Source of the DNA: Caulobacter vibrioides
GTDB taxonomy: Bacteria > Pseudomonadota > Alphaproteobacteria > Caulobacterales > Caulobacteraceae
Length of the DNA stretch: 64,000 bases
NCBI RefSeq assembly: GCF_002858865.1
Contig: NZ_PJRR01000014.1
Coordinates: forward strand, 62,001-126,000
Direction of reading: 5' to 3'
Shown piece after piece: positions 27,446 through 36,340 of this stretch; within the stretch, counting starts at the first letter, position 1; every line of letters starts with the position of its first letter. The notes beneath the pieces were generated by a model, which was not told the DNA's origin, did not search any database, and saw only the letters and a list, made by a program, of their open reading frames with translations. The translations under genes were made by a program, and so were the position numbers.

Positions 27446-28546
27446 TCAGTGGCGCTTGCCGCCGCAGCCCGAACAGCCGCCGCCCCCGCCGCCGATCCGG
27501 ATCGAGGTCGAGGCCGTCGCCGACGCGGTGGCCGAAGCGCGGGCCGAGGCCGAAGCGCCGGCATAGCCGCCGGTGCGCCAGCCGCCGCCGCCGATCAGGC
27601 CAACCCCGCCATAGCCGCCGCCGCGACCGCCCGAGGCGCTCCCGACATAGCCCATCGGCAAGGGCGGAAGCTCAGCGTAGCCGTCATGGCGCTCATCATA
27701 AGACGAGCGCTCTTCGCGGTGTTCGATCACCCCGCCATAGCCGCAAGGGCTGGCGCAGGGCGTCGGCGCCGGGATCGGTCCGCAAGGGTGGCCGCAGCTG
27801 GGCGGCGGCGCGGGCCGCCAATGGATGTCGCAACGGCTGGCGCAAGGGGCGGGCTGCGGATAGCCGCAAGGACCAACGCAGGGCGCGGGGCGCTCGACAT
27901 AGCCGCAGGGCTGAGCGCAGCCCGGAGCCGGCGTCGCAACCGGGCGATCGACATAGACGTAGATCGGCACCTGGATGATCTTCTCGACCACCTCGGCGGG
28001 CTTGTCGCTGGGCACGGGGCGGTCGACATAGACCGGCTTTTCCACGACCTTCTCGACGATCTTCTGCACGGGAACTTCGACCCGCTTCTCGACCACCTTC
28101 TCAACGACGCGGTCGACATAGATCTTTTTCTCGACCGGGCGGTCGACGTAGACCTTCTTCTCGACCGTGCGGTCGACGTAGACCTTCTTCTCGACCGGTC
28201 GGTCGACGTAGACCTTCTTCTCGACAGGCACCTCGACCAGCTTCTCGACCGGAACCTCGATGCGCTTTTCCACGACCACCGGGCGCTCGATGATCACCGG
28301 CTTTTCGACCACCTTCTCGACGATCTGGGTAGTGGGGCGGTCGATATAGACGGGCACGCGCTTTTCCACGACGACCGGGCGATCGACATAGACGATCTTG
28401 GTGCGCGGCTTGGGCGTGGCCTGTTTTGGGACCGGGCTGCGCGTCGGCGCCCCGGGGAAGCCGTCGGCCAGGACGGGCGCGGCGCTCAGCGACAGCGCGG
28501 CGAGCGTGGCGGCGCCCAGTCGGCAAAGGGTCTTGAAGCTGATCAC
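27446..28546 (-). CDS. Secreted repetitive protein with VEK/YVDRP repeats and Cys/Gly-rich tail
   Basis: The start is a GTG at 28546 after AGGAG, and the product has 366 residues. A signal peptide (ending VLADG) is followed by about 150 residues built from VEKxVYVDRP-like units alternating charged and Val/Tyr residues. Next comes a Cys-Gly/Pro-rich stretch (CAQPCGY, CVGPCGY, CASPCGY), then a Gly/Tyr-rich and Ala/Ser-rich tail ending GGGGGCSGCGGKRH. The composition suggests a structural envelope or surface protein; no enzymatic domain is seen. The large plus-strand ORF opposite is a mirror of this high-GC gene. Confidence 0.7.
   Translation of the reverse strand: MISFKTLCRLGAATLAALSLSAAPVLADGFPGAPTRSPVPKQATPKPRTKIVYVDRPVVVEKRVPVYIDRPTTQIVEKVVEKPVIIERPVVVEKRIEVPVEKLVEVPVEKKVYVDRPVEKKVYVDRTVEKKVYVDRPVEKKIYVDRVVEKVVEKRVEVPVQKIVEKVVEKPVYVDRPVPSDKPAEVVEKIIQVPIYVYVDRPVATPAPGCAQPCGYVERPAPCVGPCGYPQPAPCASRCDIHWRPAPPPSCGHPCGPIPAPTPCASPCGYGGVIEHREERSSYDERHDGYAELPPLPMGYVGSASGGRGGGYGGVGLIGGGGWRTGGYAGASASARASATASATASTSIRIGGGGGGCSGCGGKRH
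28111..28229. repeat. Four tandem 30-bp repeat units inside the VEK/YVDRP gene
   Basis: GGTCGAC recurs at 28111, 28141, 28171 and 28201, each followed by nearly the same 23 nt. Each unit encodes ten residues of the VEKKVYVDRP type, so unit gain or loss keeps the frame. Confidence 0.85.
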
Positions 28547-28688
28547 GGACGCGCGCTCCTGCTGGCCGTCCCGAACCGGGACGCGGCTTCGCCGTCGCGC
28601 AACGATCGGGCCAAGCCCCCTTGGCGACCGTCGTTCTTTTGATCATTGTCGCGCCCAAACGAGCGTTTGAGCGCGGGAGCAGATCGGG

Positions 28689-29846
28689 ATGAAGCGGACT
28701 TTGACGGGCCTTGCGGCGATGGCGGTCCTGGGGCTGGCGGGCGCGGCGAGCGCCCAGACGGCAGCGCCTGCGCCCAACGACTACAGCAAGCCCGAGTCGT
28801 GGCTGTGCCTGCCCGGCCGCGCCGACGCCTGCGCCGTCGACCAGACCACGACGATCGTCCAGGCGGACGGCAAGACCTCGGTCGAGACCTTCAAGGCCGC
28901 GGCCGCCCCGGCCTATGACTGCTTCTATGTCTATCCGACGGTGTCGACCGATCCGGGCGGCAACAGCGACATGACCATCGACGAGGCCGAGCGCCGGGTG
29001 GTCGAGCAGCAGCTGGCCCGCTTCGCCTCGACCTGCCGCGTGTTCGCGCCGATGTACCGCCAGGTGACCCTGGCGGCCCTGCGCGCGGTGATGCTGGGCC
29101 AGGGCGCGCCGGGCAATGCGGCCCTGGCCTATGGCGACGTGCGCGACGCCTGGGCCTGGTATCTGCAGAATGAGAACAAGGGCCGGCCCGTGATCCTGAT
29201 GGGCCACAGCCAGGGCGCCCGCGTCCTGCAGGGGCTGCTGACCAACGAGGTCGACGGCAAGCCCGTCCAGAAGCAGATGATCGCCGCCTATATCATCGGC
29301 ATGAACACCCCGGTCGTCGACGGCAAGTACGGCTCGATCCCGCTGTGCGACAAGGCCGATCAGACCGGGTGCCTGGTGACCTATGTCTCGTTCCGCGAAA
29401 CCAGCCCACCGCCCCCCGTCAGCCGCTTTGGCCGAACCGACGCCGAGGGCCGCCGCGCCGGCTGCGTGAGCCCCGCCAGCCTGCTGGCGGGCAAGGCCTC
29501 AGCCGAGTCCGCGCCGCTGAACGCCTATCTCAGCGCCAAGGGCTTTGGCGCGGTGTCGGGCGCCACGCCCAAGCCGTTCGCCAAGGATCTGACGGTGTCG
29601 ACGCCGTTCGTGTCGATGCCGGACCTGTTGTCGGCCAAGTGCGTGGCGCAGGGTGACTTCACCTATCTGTCGGTCAAGGTGAACGCCGACCCGGCCGATC
29701 CGCGTACCGACGACATCAGCGGCGACCTCGTCGTCGGTCCCATCACCCTCAAGGACTGGGGCCTGCATCTGATCGACGTGAACCTGCAGATGGGTGACCT
29801 GGTCGCCCTGGCCGATCGTCAGGCCAAGGCCTACGAGGTGAAGTAG
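28689..29846 (+). CDS. DUF3089 alpha/beta-hydrolase-like secreted protein
   Basis: The 385-residue protein has a signal peptide (cleavage after ASAQ) and the DUF3089 pattern: a YDCFYVYPTVSTD segment, CRVFAPMYRQVTL, and the nucleophile elbow GHSQGARVLQGLL with Ser as the likely nucleophile. Family members are predicted serine hydrolases with unknown substrate. It ends LVALADRQAKAYEVK. A palindromic repeat begins 8 nt after the stop, and the convergent DUF1328 gene lies just beyond. Confidence 0.85.
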   Translation: MKRTLTGLAAMAVLGLAGAASAQTAAPAPNDYSKPESWLCLPGRADACAVDQTTTIVQADGKTSVETFKAAAAPAYDCFYVYPTVSTDPGGNSDMTIDEAERRVVEQQLARFASTCRVFAPMYRQVTLAALRAVMLGQGAPGNAALAYGDVRDAWAWYLQNENKGRPVILMGHSQGARVLQGLLTNEVDGKPVQKQMIAAYIIGMNTPVVDGKYGSIPLCDKADQTGCLVTYVSFRETSPPPPVSRFGRTDAEGRRAGCVSPASLLAGKASAESAPLNAYLSAKGFGAVSGATPKPFAKDLTVSTPFVSMPDLLSAKCVAQGDFTYLSVKVNADPADPRTDDISGDLVVGPITLKDWGLHLIDVNLQMGDLVALADRQAKAYEVK

Positions 29847-29854
29847 GGTCCGAA

Positions 29855-29966
29855 AATCCTCCCCCTAGCGGGGGAGGTGTCCGCGAAGCGGACGGAGGGG
29901 GAAGTTCTGCTGACCTTGCCGCTCCCCCTCCGGCCTTCGGCCGCCTCCCCCTTCTGGGGGAGGATT
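29855..29966. repeat. Intergenic palindromic repeat (subfamily A1)
   Basis: Arms AATCCTCCCCCTAGCGGGGG and complement, inner CGGAGGGGGAAG / GCTCCCCCTCCGG. It fills the whole gap between the convergent DUF3089 and DUF1328 genes. Confidence 0.85.
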
Positions 29967-30149
29967 TCACTTCGGTCCCGTCGCGGCCTTGAACACCGTG
30001 CCGCCCAGCAGCAGCACCAGCACGAAGCCGACCAGGAACAGGAAGAACAGGATCTTGGCGACGCCGGCCGCCGCACCTGCCAGGCCGCTGAAGCCCAGAG
30101 CGCCGGCGATCAGGGCGACGATGGCGAGGATAATGGCCCATTTGAGCAT
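29967..30149 (-). CDS. DUF1328 (YtjA-like) small membrane protein
   Basis: The 60-residue protein has two membrane helices ([16 protein letters not shown] and [17 protein letters not shown]) and the typical MLKWAIIL start and [11 protein letters not shown] turn of DUF1328. Function is unknown; relatives are often stress-induced. It stands alone, divergent from cobT. Confidence 0.88.
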   Translation of the reverse strand: MLKWAIILAIVALIAGALGFSGLAGAAAGVAKILFFLFLVGFVLVLLLGGTVFKAATGPK

Positions 30150-30256
30150 GTCGAATTCCCTCCAGAAGCGCGCCCGGGGCGCGATTGCAAAATCAACGTC
30201 GCCACAGCGCGCGGCGTTCCTTGTTTTCCCCGCCCGGCGCCTTTAACTCGAACGCC

Positions 30257-32185
30257 ATGGCCTCCAAGCCCGAAAGCCCGACCGAACCCTTCAAGCGCGC
30301 CCTGGCGCACGCCGCGCGCTCGCTCGCCGAGACGCCGGACCTGGAGGTCGTGTTCTCGGGCGATGGTCCCCAGCTCCTGGGCAACCGGGCGGTGCTGCCG
30401 CATCCGCCGCGCGACCTCAGCAGCAGGGAAGCCGCCCGCATCCGGGGTCTGGCCGACCAGATGGCCCTGCGCCTGGCGCACCACGACCCGCTGGCCCACG
30501 CCCGCGCGCGGCCCAGCTCCCCGGACGGTCAGGCCGCCTTCGAGTCGATCGAGCAGGCGCGGCTGGAGGCGATCGGCGCCAACGCGCTGGGCGGCGTGCG
30601 CGCCAACCTGACCGCCGCCCTGGAAGCCCGGCTGGAAAAGCAGGGCCTGACCCGCGCCGTCGCCACCGATCGCCAGTCCGCGCCGATGGCCGAGATCCTG
30701 GGCCTGATGGTGCGCGAGCGCCTGACCGGCGATGCGCCGCCCGACGGCGCCAAGGCCCTGGTCGACATCCTGCGCAATGACATCGAGGCCCGGGCCGGCA
30801 AGGATCTGGACCGTCTGGCCGCCGCCATCGACGACCAAGCCGCCTTCGCTCGGGTGACCCGCGAGATCCTGCGCGACCTGGATCTCTCCGAAGAGATGGC
30901 CGACGCCACCGACAGCGCCGACGAGGAAGACGGCGAGGACGACGCCCCGACCGAGAATTCCGACGAGGACCAGGGCGAGGGCGAAGGCGAGCAGCAGGAA
31001 GGCTCCGCGCCCCAGGAGAGCGAGGCCACCGACCGCGAAAGCGAGTCCGGCGACGAGGAGATGGTCCAGTCGGACCAGGAGGGCGAGCCCGAGGAGTCCG
31101 ACGAAAGCCCCGAGATGGGCGACGGCGCCAAGCCGGCCCGTCCCGACACCAGCACCGGCCAGGGCGGCGAGCCGCAGTACAAGATCTTCACCACGGCCCA
31201 CGACGAGATCGTCGACGCCGAGGACCTGTGCGACGCCGAGGAGCTGACGCGGCTGCGCGCCTATCTCGACCAGCAGCTGACCGCGCTCTCCAGCGTGGTC
31301 TCGCGCCTGGCCAACAAGCTGCAGCGCCGCCTCCTGGCCCAGCAGAACCGCTCGTGGACCTTCGACCTCGAGGAAGGGATGCTGGACGTCGCCCGCCTGA
31401 CGCGGGTGATCATCGACCCGACCGCGCCGCTGTCGTTCAAGCAGGAGGAAGACCAGGAGTTCCGCGACACGGTCGTGACCCTGTTGATCGACAATTCCGG
31501 CTCGATGCGCGGGCGCCCGATCATGGTGGCGGCGATCTGCGCCGACATCCTGGCCCGCACCCTGGAGCGCTGCGGCGTCAAGACCGAGGTCCTGGGCTTC
31601 ACCACCCGCGCGTGGAAGGGCGGCACCAGCCGCGACGAGTGGATCAAGGCCGGCAAGCCCGCCGCGCCGGGCCGTCTGAACGACCTGCGCCACATCATCT
31701 ACAAGGCCGCCGACGCGCCTTGGAGACGCGCGCGCAAGAATCTCGGCCTGATGATGCGCGAGGGACTCCTCAAGGAGAACATCGACGGCGAGGCCCTGAT
31801 GTGGGCCCACCAGCGGATCATCGCCCGGCCCGAACAGCGCCGCATTCTGATGGTGATCTCCGACGGCGCGCCGGTGGATGACAGCACCCTGAGCGTCAAT
31901 TCGGGCCACTATCTGGAGCGGCACTTGCGCCAGGTCATCACCGAGATCGAGGGCAAGAGCCCCGTCGAGCTGATCGCCATCGGCATCGGCCACGACGTCA
32001 CCCGCTACTATCGCCGCGCCGTCACCATCGTCGACGTCGAGCAACTGGGCGGGGTGCTGGTCGAGCAGCTGGCCGCCCTGTTCGAGGAAGAGCCCCGACA
32101 GATCGCCCGCACGCGCGGCCTCCTGGCCCCGCCGCCGGTCGTCATGCCGCAGGTCTCAAAGACGGCGGCTAAGGTCCCCGCGTGA
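30257..32185 (+). CDS. cobT: CobT-like cobaltochelatase subunit
   Basis: The 642-residue protein resembles CobT, which with CobS (an AAA+ ring) and CobN inserts cobalt during aerobic cobalamin synthesis. It has an N-terminal helical domain, a very acidic linker (about residues 215-300), and a C-terminal von Willebrand A domain with the MIDAS motif DNSGSMRG and [12 protein letters not shown]. The ATG at 30257 is the first in frame. CobS is usually next to it but is not in this window. The next gene overlaps by 4 nt (GTGA). Confidence 0.88.
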   Translation: MASKPESPTEPFKRALAHAARSLAETPDLEVVFSGDGPQLLGNRAVLPHPPRDLSSREAARIRGLADQMALRLAHHDPLAHARARPSSPDGQAAFESIEQARLEAIGANALGGVRANLTAALEARLEKQGLTRAVATDRQSAPMAEILGLMVRERLTGDAPPDGAKALVDILRNDIEARAGKDLDRLAAAIDDQAAFARVTREILRDLDLSEEMADATDSADEEDGEDDAPTENSDEDQGEGEGEQQEGSAPQESEATDRESESGDEEMVQSDQEGEPEESDESPEMGDGAKPARPDTSTGQGGEPQYKIFTTAHDEIVDAEDLCDAEELTRLRAYLDQQLTALSSVVSRLANKLQRRLLAQQNRSWTFDLEEGMLDVARLTRVIIDPTAPLSFKQEEDQEFRDTVVTLLIDNSGSMRGRPIMVAAICADILARTLERCGVKTEVLGFTTRAWKGGTSRDEWIKAGKPAAPGRLNDLRHIIYKAADAPWRRARKNLGLMMREGLLKENIDGEALMWAHQRIIARPEQRRILMVISDGAPVDDSTLSVNSGHYLERHLRQVITEIEGKSPVELIAIGIGHDVTRYYRRAVTIVDVEQLGGVLVEQLAALFEEEPRQIARTRGLLAPPPVVMPQVSKTAAKVPA

Positions 32186-33264
32186 TCGGTCTACGTACGG
32201 CGCTTGTGCTGGGCGTGGTCGCGGGTCTGGGCGGCATGGCCACCCAGTGCGCGCCGCGCCGACCGCCGGTCGCCGTCGCCCCGCCCGCGCCGGTCAAGGT
32301 CGGACCCGAGATCGCCGTCACCGCCACGCCGGTTCCGCTGGACGCCACCAACGCGGCCAAGACCACCCTGGACGGTGGCTTCACCTATGCCGGCGGGCTG
32401 GTGCTGACCAGCGCCACGACCACGCGACTGCACGGCCTGTCGGACCTGGCGGTCGGCGCCGAGGGCCAGCTGATGGCCCTGACCGACGACGGCGACCTGT
32501 TCGAGGCCAAGATCCAGCTGGACGCCAACGGCCGCCTGACCGGGCTCACCGACGGCAAGCTGCGCCCGCTGCGGGGGCTCGACGGCCAACCCATCCAGGG
32601 CAAGCAGCAGGCCGACGCCGAAGGCCTGGCGGTGCTGCCCAATGGCGATCGCCTGGTCAGCTTCGAGCGCGATCACCGCATCTGGCTCTATCCGGTCACG
32701 CCGGACGGCGGCTGGGGAACGCCCCGCCCCGCGCCGAAGCCCGCAACCGTGCTGCCCGACAACGAGGGCCTGGAGGCCATCGCCGCCTATTCGGTCGCCG
32801 GTCCTGACGCCTATATCGTCGGCGGCGAGGAGGGCGAGGTCTGGCTTTGCCGGCTGTCGGCCGACTGCAAGGCGCTGCCGCCGCAATCGGGCCCGGACTT
32901 CACCTGGGGTCTGTCGGGCTTTGCGCCGTTCGCCGGCCCGGCCATCGCCACCCTGCATCGCGGCTTTGATCCGGTGCGCGGCTGGCGCGTCATGGTCCGC
33001 TTCGTCGCCGACCCCACCGTGCCCGTCGCCCGCCAGCGCATCTCGGCCACCTTGCGCCTGGAGGGCTCGACCACGCGCGACAATGTCGAGGGCGTGGCCC
33101 TGACCCGCTCGCCCTCGGGCGGCACGCGCGTTTATCTGATCTCCGACGACAACGCGACCGAGAGCCAGCGCACCCTGCTGCTGGCCTTCGACTGGGTCCC
33201 GCCGCCGCCCCCGCCGGCCTTGCCGCCCAAGCCCGTCAAGAAGAAGCCCGTCCGCAAGCCCTGA
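32182..33264 (+). CDS. Phytase-like (esterase-like) secreted protein
   Basis: The 360-residue product starts with a GTG overlapping the cobT stop by 4 nt. Its signal sequence ends near MATQCAPRR; the Cys could be a lipobox, though the preceding residues are not ideal. The rest is a beta-propeller-like domain of the esterase-like activity of phytase type ([64 protein letters not shown]). The tail is Pro/Lys-rich. Substrate is unknown. Confidence 0.82.
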   Translation: MIGLRTALVLGVVAGLGGMATQCAPRRPPVAVAPPAPVKVGPEIAVTATPVPLDATNAAKTTLDGGFTYAGGLVLTSATTTRLHGLSDLAVGAEGQLMALTDDGDLFEAKIQLDANGRLTGLTDGKLRPLRGLDGQPIQGKQQADAEGLAVLPNGDRLVSFERDHRIWLYPVTPDGGWGTPRPAPKPATVLPDNEGLEAIAAYSVAGPDAYIVGGEEGEVWLCRLSADCKALPPQSGPDFTWGLSGFAPFAGPAIATLHRGFDPVRGWRVMVRFVADPTVPVARQRISATLRLEGSTTRDNVEGVALTRSPSGGTRVYLISDDNATESQRTLLLAFDWVPPPPPPALPPKPVKKKPVRKP

Positions 33265-33410
33265 CCCGGCGGGTCCGCGCGCCGAAACTGGTTTCGTTGG
33301 CAACGAAATGGTACCGCTAACATTTTCGTGAGATCGCGCGCTTCGCACTTGCGATAGACACCGGTGTCATACATTGATGGTGGGGACGGACGACGAGGCG
33401 AGATCCTGGG

Positions 33411-33454
33411 GGCCGTCAGAGGAACGCGTCGGGAGGCGGTTGCACTCAACCTCC
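33411..33454 (+). promoter_or_regulatory. Leader hairpin of the first urcA-type gene
   Basis: A 20-nt block (33411-33430) identical to 33989-34008 is followed by a hairpin in which GGAGG and GGTTG pair with CAACC and TCC. Both leaders end 17 nt before their ATG, and neither gene has a clear Shine-Dalgarno next to the start. Confidence 0.6.
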
Positions 33455-33471
33455 TTTCCGGGACTACCAAA

Positions 33472-33777
33472 ATGATCCGCATGCTTGCTATCGCCGTCAC
33501 CGCCGTGATGGCTGTCTCCGCCTCCGCCGCCAACGCCGGCGAAATCACCGTCAAGGTTCGCGGCCGCGCCGCGCCGGTCGTCCACGCTGAAATCGTCAGC
33601 GCCGCCCAGCAACTCTGCAAGGAAGACCTGGCGGGCAATCCGAAGGCCTCGGACCTGACCCCCTACTGCATCCGCGAAGTCACGCGCGACGCCGTGGTCC
33701 GCGCCAAGAACCCCGAACTGCGCGCCTACGACAAGGCCAAGGGCCGCACCGCCTATCTGCGCCTCGCGGCGCGCTAA
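33472..33777 (+). CDS. UrcA family protein
   Basis: The 101-residue exported protein has a signal peptide (MLAIAVTAVMAVSASAANAG) and the UrcA pattern of a single basic domain with two Cys (LCKED and YCIREV) that probably form a disulfide. UrcA proteins are small periplasmic proteins of unknown function common in Caulobacterales and sphingomonads. A paralogue follows at 34050, with the same leader element. Confidence 0.82.
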   Translation: MIRMLAIAVTAVMAVSASAANAGEITVKVRGRAAPVVHAEIVSAAQQLCKEDLAGNPKASDLTPYCIREVTRDAVVRAKNPELRAYDKAKGRTAYLRLAAR

Positions 33778-33988
33778 GGGCCACGCCCTCGCCTGAGATC
33801 GGCCCGCGAGCCCCCCGCTCGCGGGCCTTTTCGTGCGCGCAGGCCCGCCAGGCGCCTGCGCCGAGCCCCAGCTGCGCTGATAACGGCGCCGCAAAATTTC
33901 ATGCGTGCGCCGCAACATAATCATTGATCACTCAAAAAAGCGCCGCTATACGCTCAGTGACGGCCCAACAGGCGACAGACCGGGGACC

Positions 33989-34032
33989 GGCCGTCAGAGG
34001 AACGCGTCTGGAGGGGGTTGATCACAACCTCC
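33989..34032 (+). promoter_or_regulatory. Leader hairpin of the second urcA-type gene
   Basis: The same 20-nt block and hairpin as at 33411, with both arms conserved while the loop changes (cact versus atca). The hairpin ends 17 nt before the ATG at 34050. Confidence 0.6.
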
Positions 34033-34049
34033 TTTTTGGACACTTCGAC

Positions 34050-34340
34050 ATGATCCGCTCGCTCGTTCTGGCCGCCTCGGCCATCGCCACCCTGGTCGCC
34101 GTTCCGGCCTCGGCTCAAGAAGTCCGCGTCAAGGTCGCCGGTCGCCCGGCCGCCGAAGTCCGCGCCGACATCGTCAAGGCGGCCTCGACCGTCTGCTGGA
34201 AGGACGTCCGTGGCGAAGCCCTCGCCGGCTACCTGTACCCGGCCTGCATCCGCGCCTCGGTCAACGACGCCGTCACCAAGCTCAACAGCCCGGCCCTGAC
34301 CGCCTACAACACGGCCAACCCGGCTGTCGTTTCGCGCTAA
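34050..34340 (+). CDS. UrcA family protein
   Basis: The 96-residue exported protein has a signal peptide ending ASAQ, then VRVKVAGRPAAEVRADIVKAASTVC and ACIRASVNDAVTKL, the two-Cys UrcA pattern. It is a tandem paralogue of 33472 with its own leader. A strong terminator follows. Confidence 0.82.
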   Translation: MIRSLVLAASAIATLVAVPASAQEVRVKVAGRPAAEVRADIVKAASTVCWKDVRGEALAGYLYPACIRASVNDAVTKLNSPALTAYNTANPAVVSR

Positions 34341-34356
34341 GCGACACCTTCAAGTA

Positions 34357-34411
34357 CCAAGCTTTCAAAACCCGCCGCGGCACAGGTCGCGGCGGGTTTT
34401 GCTTTGCCTGG
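34357..34411 (+). terminator. Intrinsic terminator after the second urcA-type gene
   Basis: AAAACCCGCCGCG pairs with CGCGGCGGGTTTT around an 8-nt loop, followed by T-rich sequence. The block from CCAAGCTTTC to TTGCCTGGG is duplicated at 36121-36175. Confidence 0.85.
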
Positions 34412-34491
34412 GACCGTGTCGGAGACTCGCGCCGGGAGCAGCGGTGAGCTGCGCAAGCCCCTCCCTTGCGGCGCCCCGCCGAAGTTGATGG

Positions 34492-34689
34492 TCAGTCGCG
34501 AGCCTGGTCCAGGCGCTGGACGAGATCGACACCCATGTCCGTGATCATCCACCCCGCCCGTCCGCGCTCGGCCAGACCAAGATCGGTGAGCGCACGGGCG
34601 TCGCCGATATTGATCCAATCGACGTCTTCGCCGGACCGCTTGCGCGAGAGATTCCTCAGCGCCTTCATCTGACCGGACGGCAGCGTCAT
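34492..34689 (-). CDS. Hypothetical protein
   Basis: A 65-residue basic, soluble product with KALRNLSRKRSGEDVDWINIGDARALTDLGLAERG, resembling the end of a winged helix with a wing, but too short to assign. The ribosome-binding site is weak. It follows the gene at 34732 on the same strand. Confidence 0.4.
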   Translation of the reverse strand: MTLPSGQMKALRNLSRKRSGEDVDWINIGDARALTDLGLAERGRAGWMITDMGVDLVQRLDQARD

Positions 34690-34731
34690 AGAACCGCCGC
34701 CACGTTCGCCGGACCCGCCAGGATCAGCCGG

Positions 34732-34938
34732 TCAGATCGCGAAGCCATGTTCGCCCGAGATCCGAATCTGGCAGGCGTGGCCCTGAACCATGCGCTCTCG
34801 AGCGCGTTTCGCGGCTGACGCCTTGGCGATGTCCTTGTCCGCCGATGCGCCGAAGTAGACGCCGGCCTCCTCCGCGACCCAAAGGCCCTCATTGCGGCAG
34901 ACCGTGATGACGATGCGTTCGCCGAGAGACTTGTTCAT
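34732..34938 (-). CDS. Hypothetical protein
   Basis: A 68-residue product starting MNKSLGERIVITVCRNEGLWVAEEAG, with AAKRARERMVQGHACQIRISGEHGF at the end. AAGGAC lies 4 nt before the ATG. The alternation of a short beta-rich start and an Arg/Ala helix resembles small DUF2188-like proteins, but I do not recognise it firmly. Confidence 0.5.
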   Translation of the reverse strand: MNKSLGERIVITVCRNEGLWVAEEAGVYFGASADKDIAKASAAKRARERMVQGHACQIRISGEHGFAI

Positions 34939-35040
34939 GAATGTCCTTGAATGCGAGCGAGCGAAAAGACCGGAACGCGGTTGTGGCCACCGGTTGTGCG
35001 TCAGGACGCGTCCGAGACCTGGACCGGGTGAGCGGTCGGG

Positions 35041-35400
35041 TTAGCGGCGGGCTTGGCGCGCAGCGTACTTGGCGTCACGCTTGGCCTTGGCGTCGGCGGC
35101 GCTGAGAACCTTGCGCTCCTTGCGGGCGCCACGCTTGGCGGCCAGAGCCTCGGCGTCGAGGGCGGCCTGCGCTTGCACGGCGGCCTCTTGCGCCTCGGCG
35201 ATCGCCTGCTTGGCGTCGGCGCGCGTCTGCAGGCGCGCCGCCCGGACCGCGTTGAGCTCCATCGCCCGCAAGGCCTCACGCTGCGCAAACAGCGGGTCGG
35301 TGACCGCCGCCTTGGGGCGCAGCTTGGCGATCAGCAGCGCCTTGGCGGCCGCGGCGGTTTCGAGGCGCGTGGAGAATTTCGTATCGTAGGTCGAGATCAT
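35041..35400 (-). CDS. DUF6481-type Ala/Lys/Arg-rich small protein
   Basis: A 119-residue product dominated by Ala, Lys, Arg and Gln, predicted to be one long helix or coiled coil (AAAAKALLIAKLRPKAAVTDPLFAQREALRA...). Proteins of this type (DUF6481) commonly stand next to cold-shock genes in alphaproteobacteria, as here. A nucleic-acid-related role is possible from its charge but not shown. Confidence 0.65.
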   Translation of the reverse strand: MISTYDTKFSTRLETAAAAKALLIAKLRPKAAVTDPLFAQREALRAMELNAVRAARLQTRADAKQAIAEAQEAAVQAQAALDAEALAAKRGARKERKVLSAADAKAKRDAKYAARQARR

Positions 35401-35502
35401 GAAACCTTCGGAGACTTGAGCACAGGCTTGCCTATCTGCTGAAGGCCCAGCCTGGGCTGGCGCTCACCCGGGCGGACGAAGACGCCCGTGAGCCTGAGTA
35501 AG

Positions 35503-35541
35503 AAAAAGGGCCGGTAGCGTGTGCTGCCCGGCCCCTTCTTG
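35503..35541 (-). terminator. Terminator of cspA
   Basis: Read on the minus strand, GGGCCGG pairs with CCGGCCC and runs into TTTTTCTT, directly after the cspA stop codon. Confidence 0.8.
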
Positions 35542-35544
35542 TCG

Positions 35545-35754
35545 TTACGCTGCGGTCAACTGCCCGGCGGACATCTTGCCGCTGCGTTGGTCGCGTTCGA
35601 GCTCGTAGTTGAGCTTCTGGCCTTCATCAATCGAACCCAGGCCTGAGCGCTCGACGGCCGAGATGTGGACGAACGCGTCCGCAGAGCCGTCGCTGGGTTG
35701 AATGAAGCCAAAGCCCTTGGCGGCGTTGAACCACTTTACGGTGCCGGTAGCCAT
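35545..35754 (-). CDS. cspA: Cold-shock domain protein
   Basis: The 69-residue single-domain RNA chaperone has the RNP1 motif KGFGFI and the RNP2-like DAFVHISAV in a five-strand OB fold (ATGTVKWFNAAKGFGFIQPSDG). It binds single-stranded RNA and DNA. Caulobacter has several csp genes; which one this corresponds to cannot be told. The long upstream region (to 36120) may include a 5' UTR as is common for csp genes. Confidence 0.92.
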   Translation of the reverse strand: MATGTVKWFNAAKGFGFIQPSDGSADAFVHISAVERSGLGSIDEGQKLNYELERDQRSGKMSAGQLTAA

Positions 35755-36120
35755 GTTTGTATCTTTCAGATGTGGTGACGCGAGGCCTCAAACAGGCCCT
35801 ACGATCAAATTGTCGGAGAGGTTCTTGGTAGGCCCGAAGCTCGATCCGAAGAGCAAGCGTGGAGAGCGACCGAGCCAGTGCGATATTCAATAAAACAATA
35901 ATGACCTAGAAATAGGTTTTCCACAATTGTTCTATTTTCAGGTCCAATTTTCGATAAGTATTTTTGCCGAATTCGGCGCGAATTTTACCGCGACATTCCA
36001 TTCAACAGCGCGAAATATATCAGTATTTGCGGTCGAAACTGAGCGCCAAGACGGCGCGATTTTTCGCCGCCGACCCGGCCACGGGCGCTGTCGTCTCGCG
36101 GTGAGCGATCGACCCTGGCG
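35755..36120. other. AT-rich intergenic region upstream of cspA
   Basis: The stretch 35880-36060 is markedly AT-rich for this genome and contains CCTAGAAATAGG, a short palindrome. It likely holds the cspA promoter and a long leader. No convincing ORF is seen in either direction. Confidence 0.5.
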
Positions 36121-36175
36121 CCAAGCTTTCAAACCCCGCCGCGGTGCAGGTCGCGGCGGGGTTCGCCTTGCCTGG
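36121..36175. repeat. Displaced copy of the urcA terminator
   Basis: From CCAAGCTTTC to TTGCCTGGG it matches 34357-34411 with few changes, mostly compensated within the stem (CCCCGCCGCG pairs with CGCGGCGGGG). The T-run has decayed to GTTCG. No gene ends here. Confidence 0.85.
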
Positions 36176-36248
36176 GCCCCGCCCGACGCTCCGGGTCAAC
36201 GGAATGCCCGGCGTCGCGCCTTGCCAAACTCGCGCATTTGCCGCATTG

Positions 36249-36271
36249 CCCCTGTTACAGAATAACAGGGG
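36249..36271. promoter_or_regulatory. Perfect palindrome, Zur-box-like
   Basis: CCCCTGTTA and TAACAGGGG flank 5 nt. The core GTTA-N5-TAAC has the spacing of alphaproteobacterial Zur sites (GTTATAATATAAC), about 70 nt before the TonB-receptor-like gene. No T-run follows, so it is not a terminator. Confidence 0.5.
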
Positions 36272-36340
36272 GAGCCCTCAGGATCGCGCGCTGAACCCGC
36301 GCGGGAATCGCTCGCCCTGGCCCTTGCGAGTGCGTTCGAC

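Noticed and set aside
19700..27450. Prophage or integrative element
   Set aside because: No integrase, transposase, phage structural gene, tRNA target or conjugation gene is present. Changes are limited to the bacteriocin genes and terminator copies.
27449..28642. 397-codon plus-strand ORF opposite the VEK/YVDRP gene
   Set aside because: Its Asp/Leu/Val-rich repeats are the complement of the minus-strand 30-bp units. The minus strand has a signal peptide and a ribosome-binding site.
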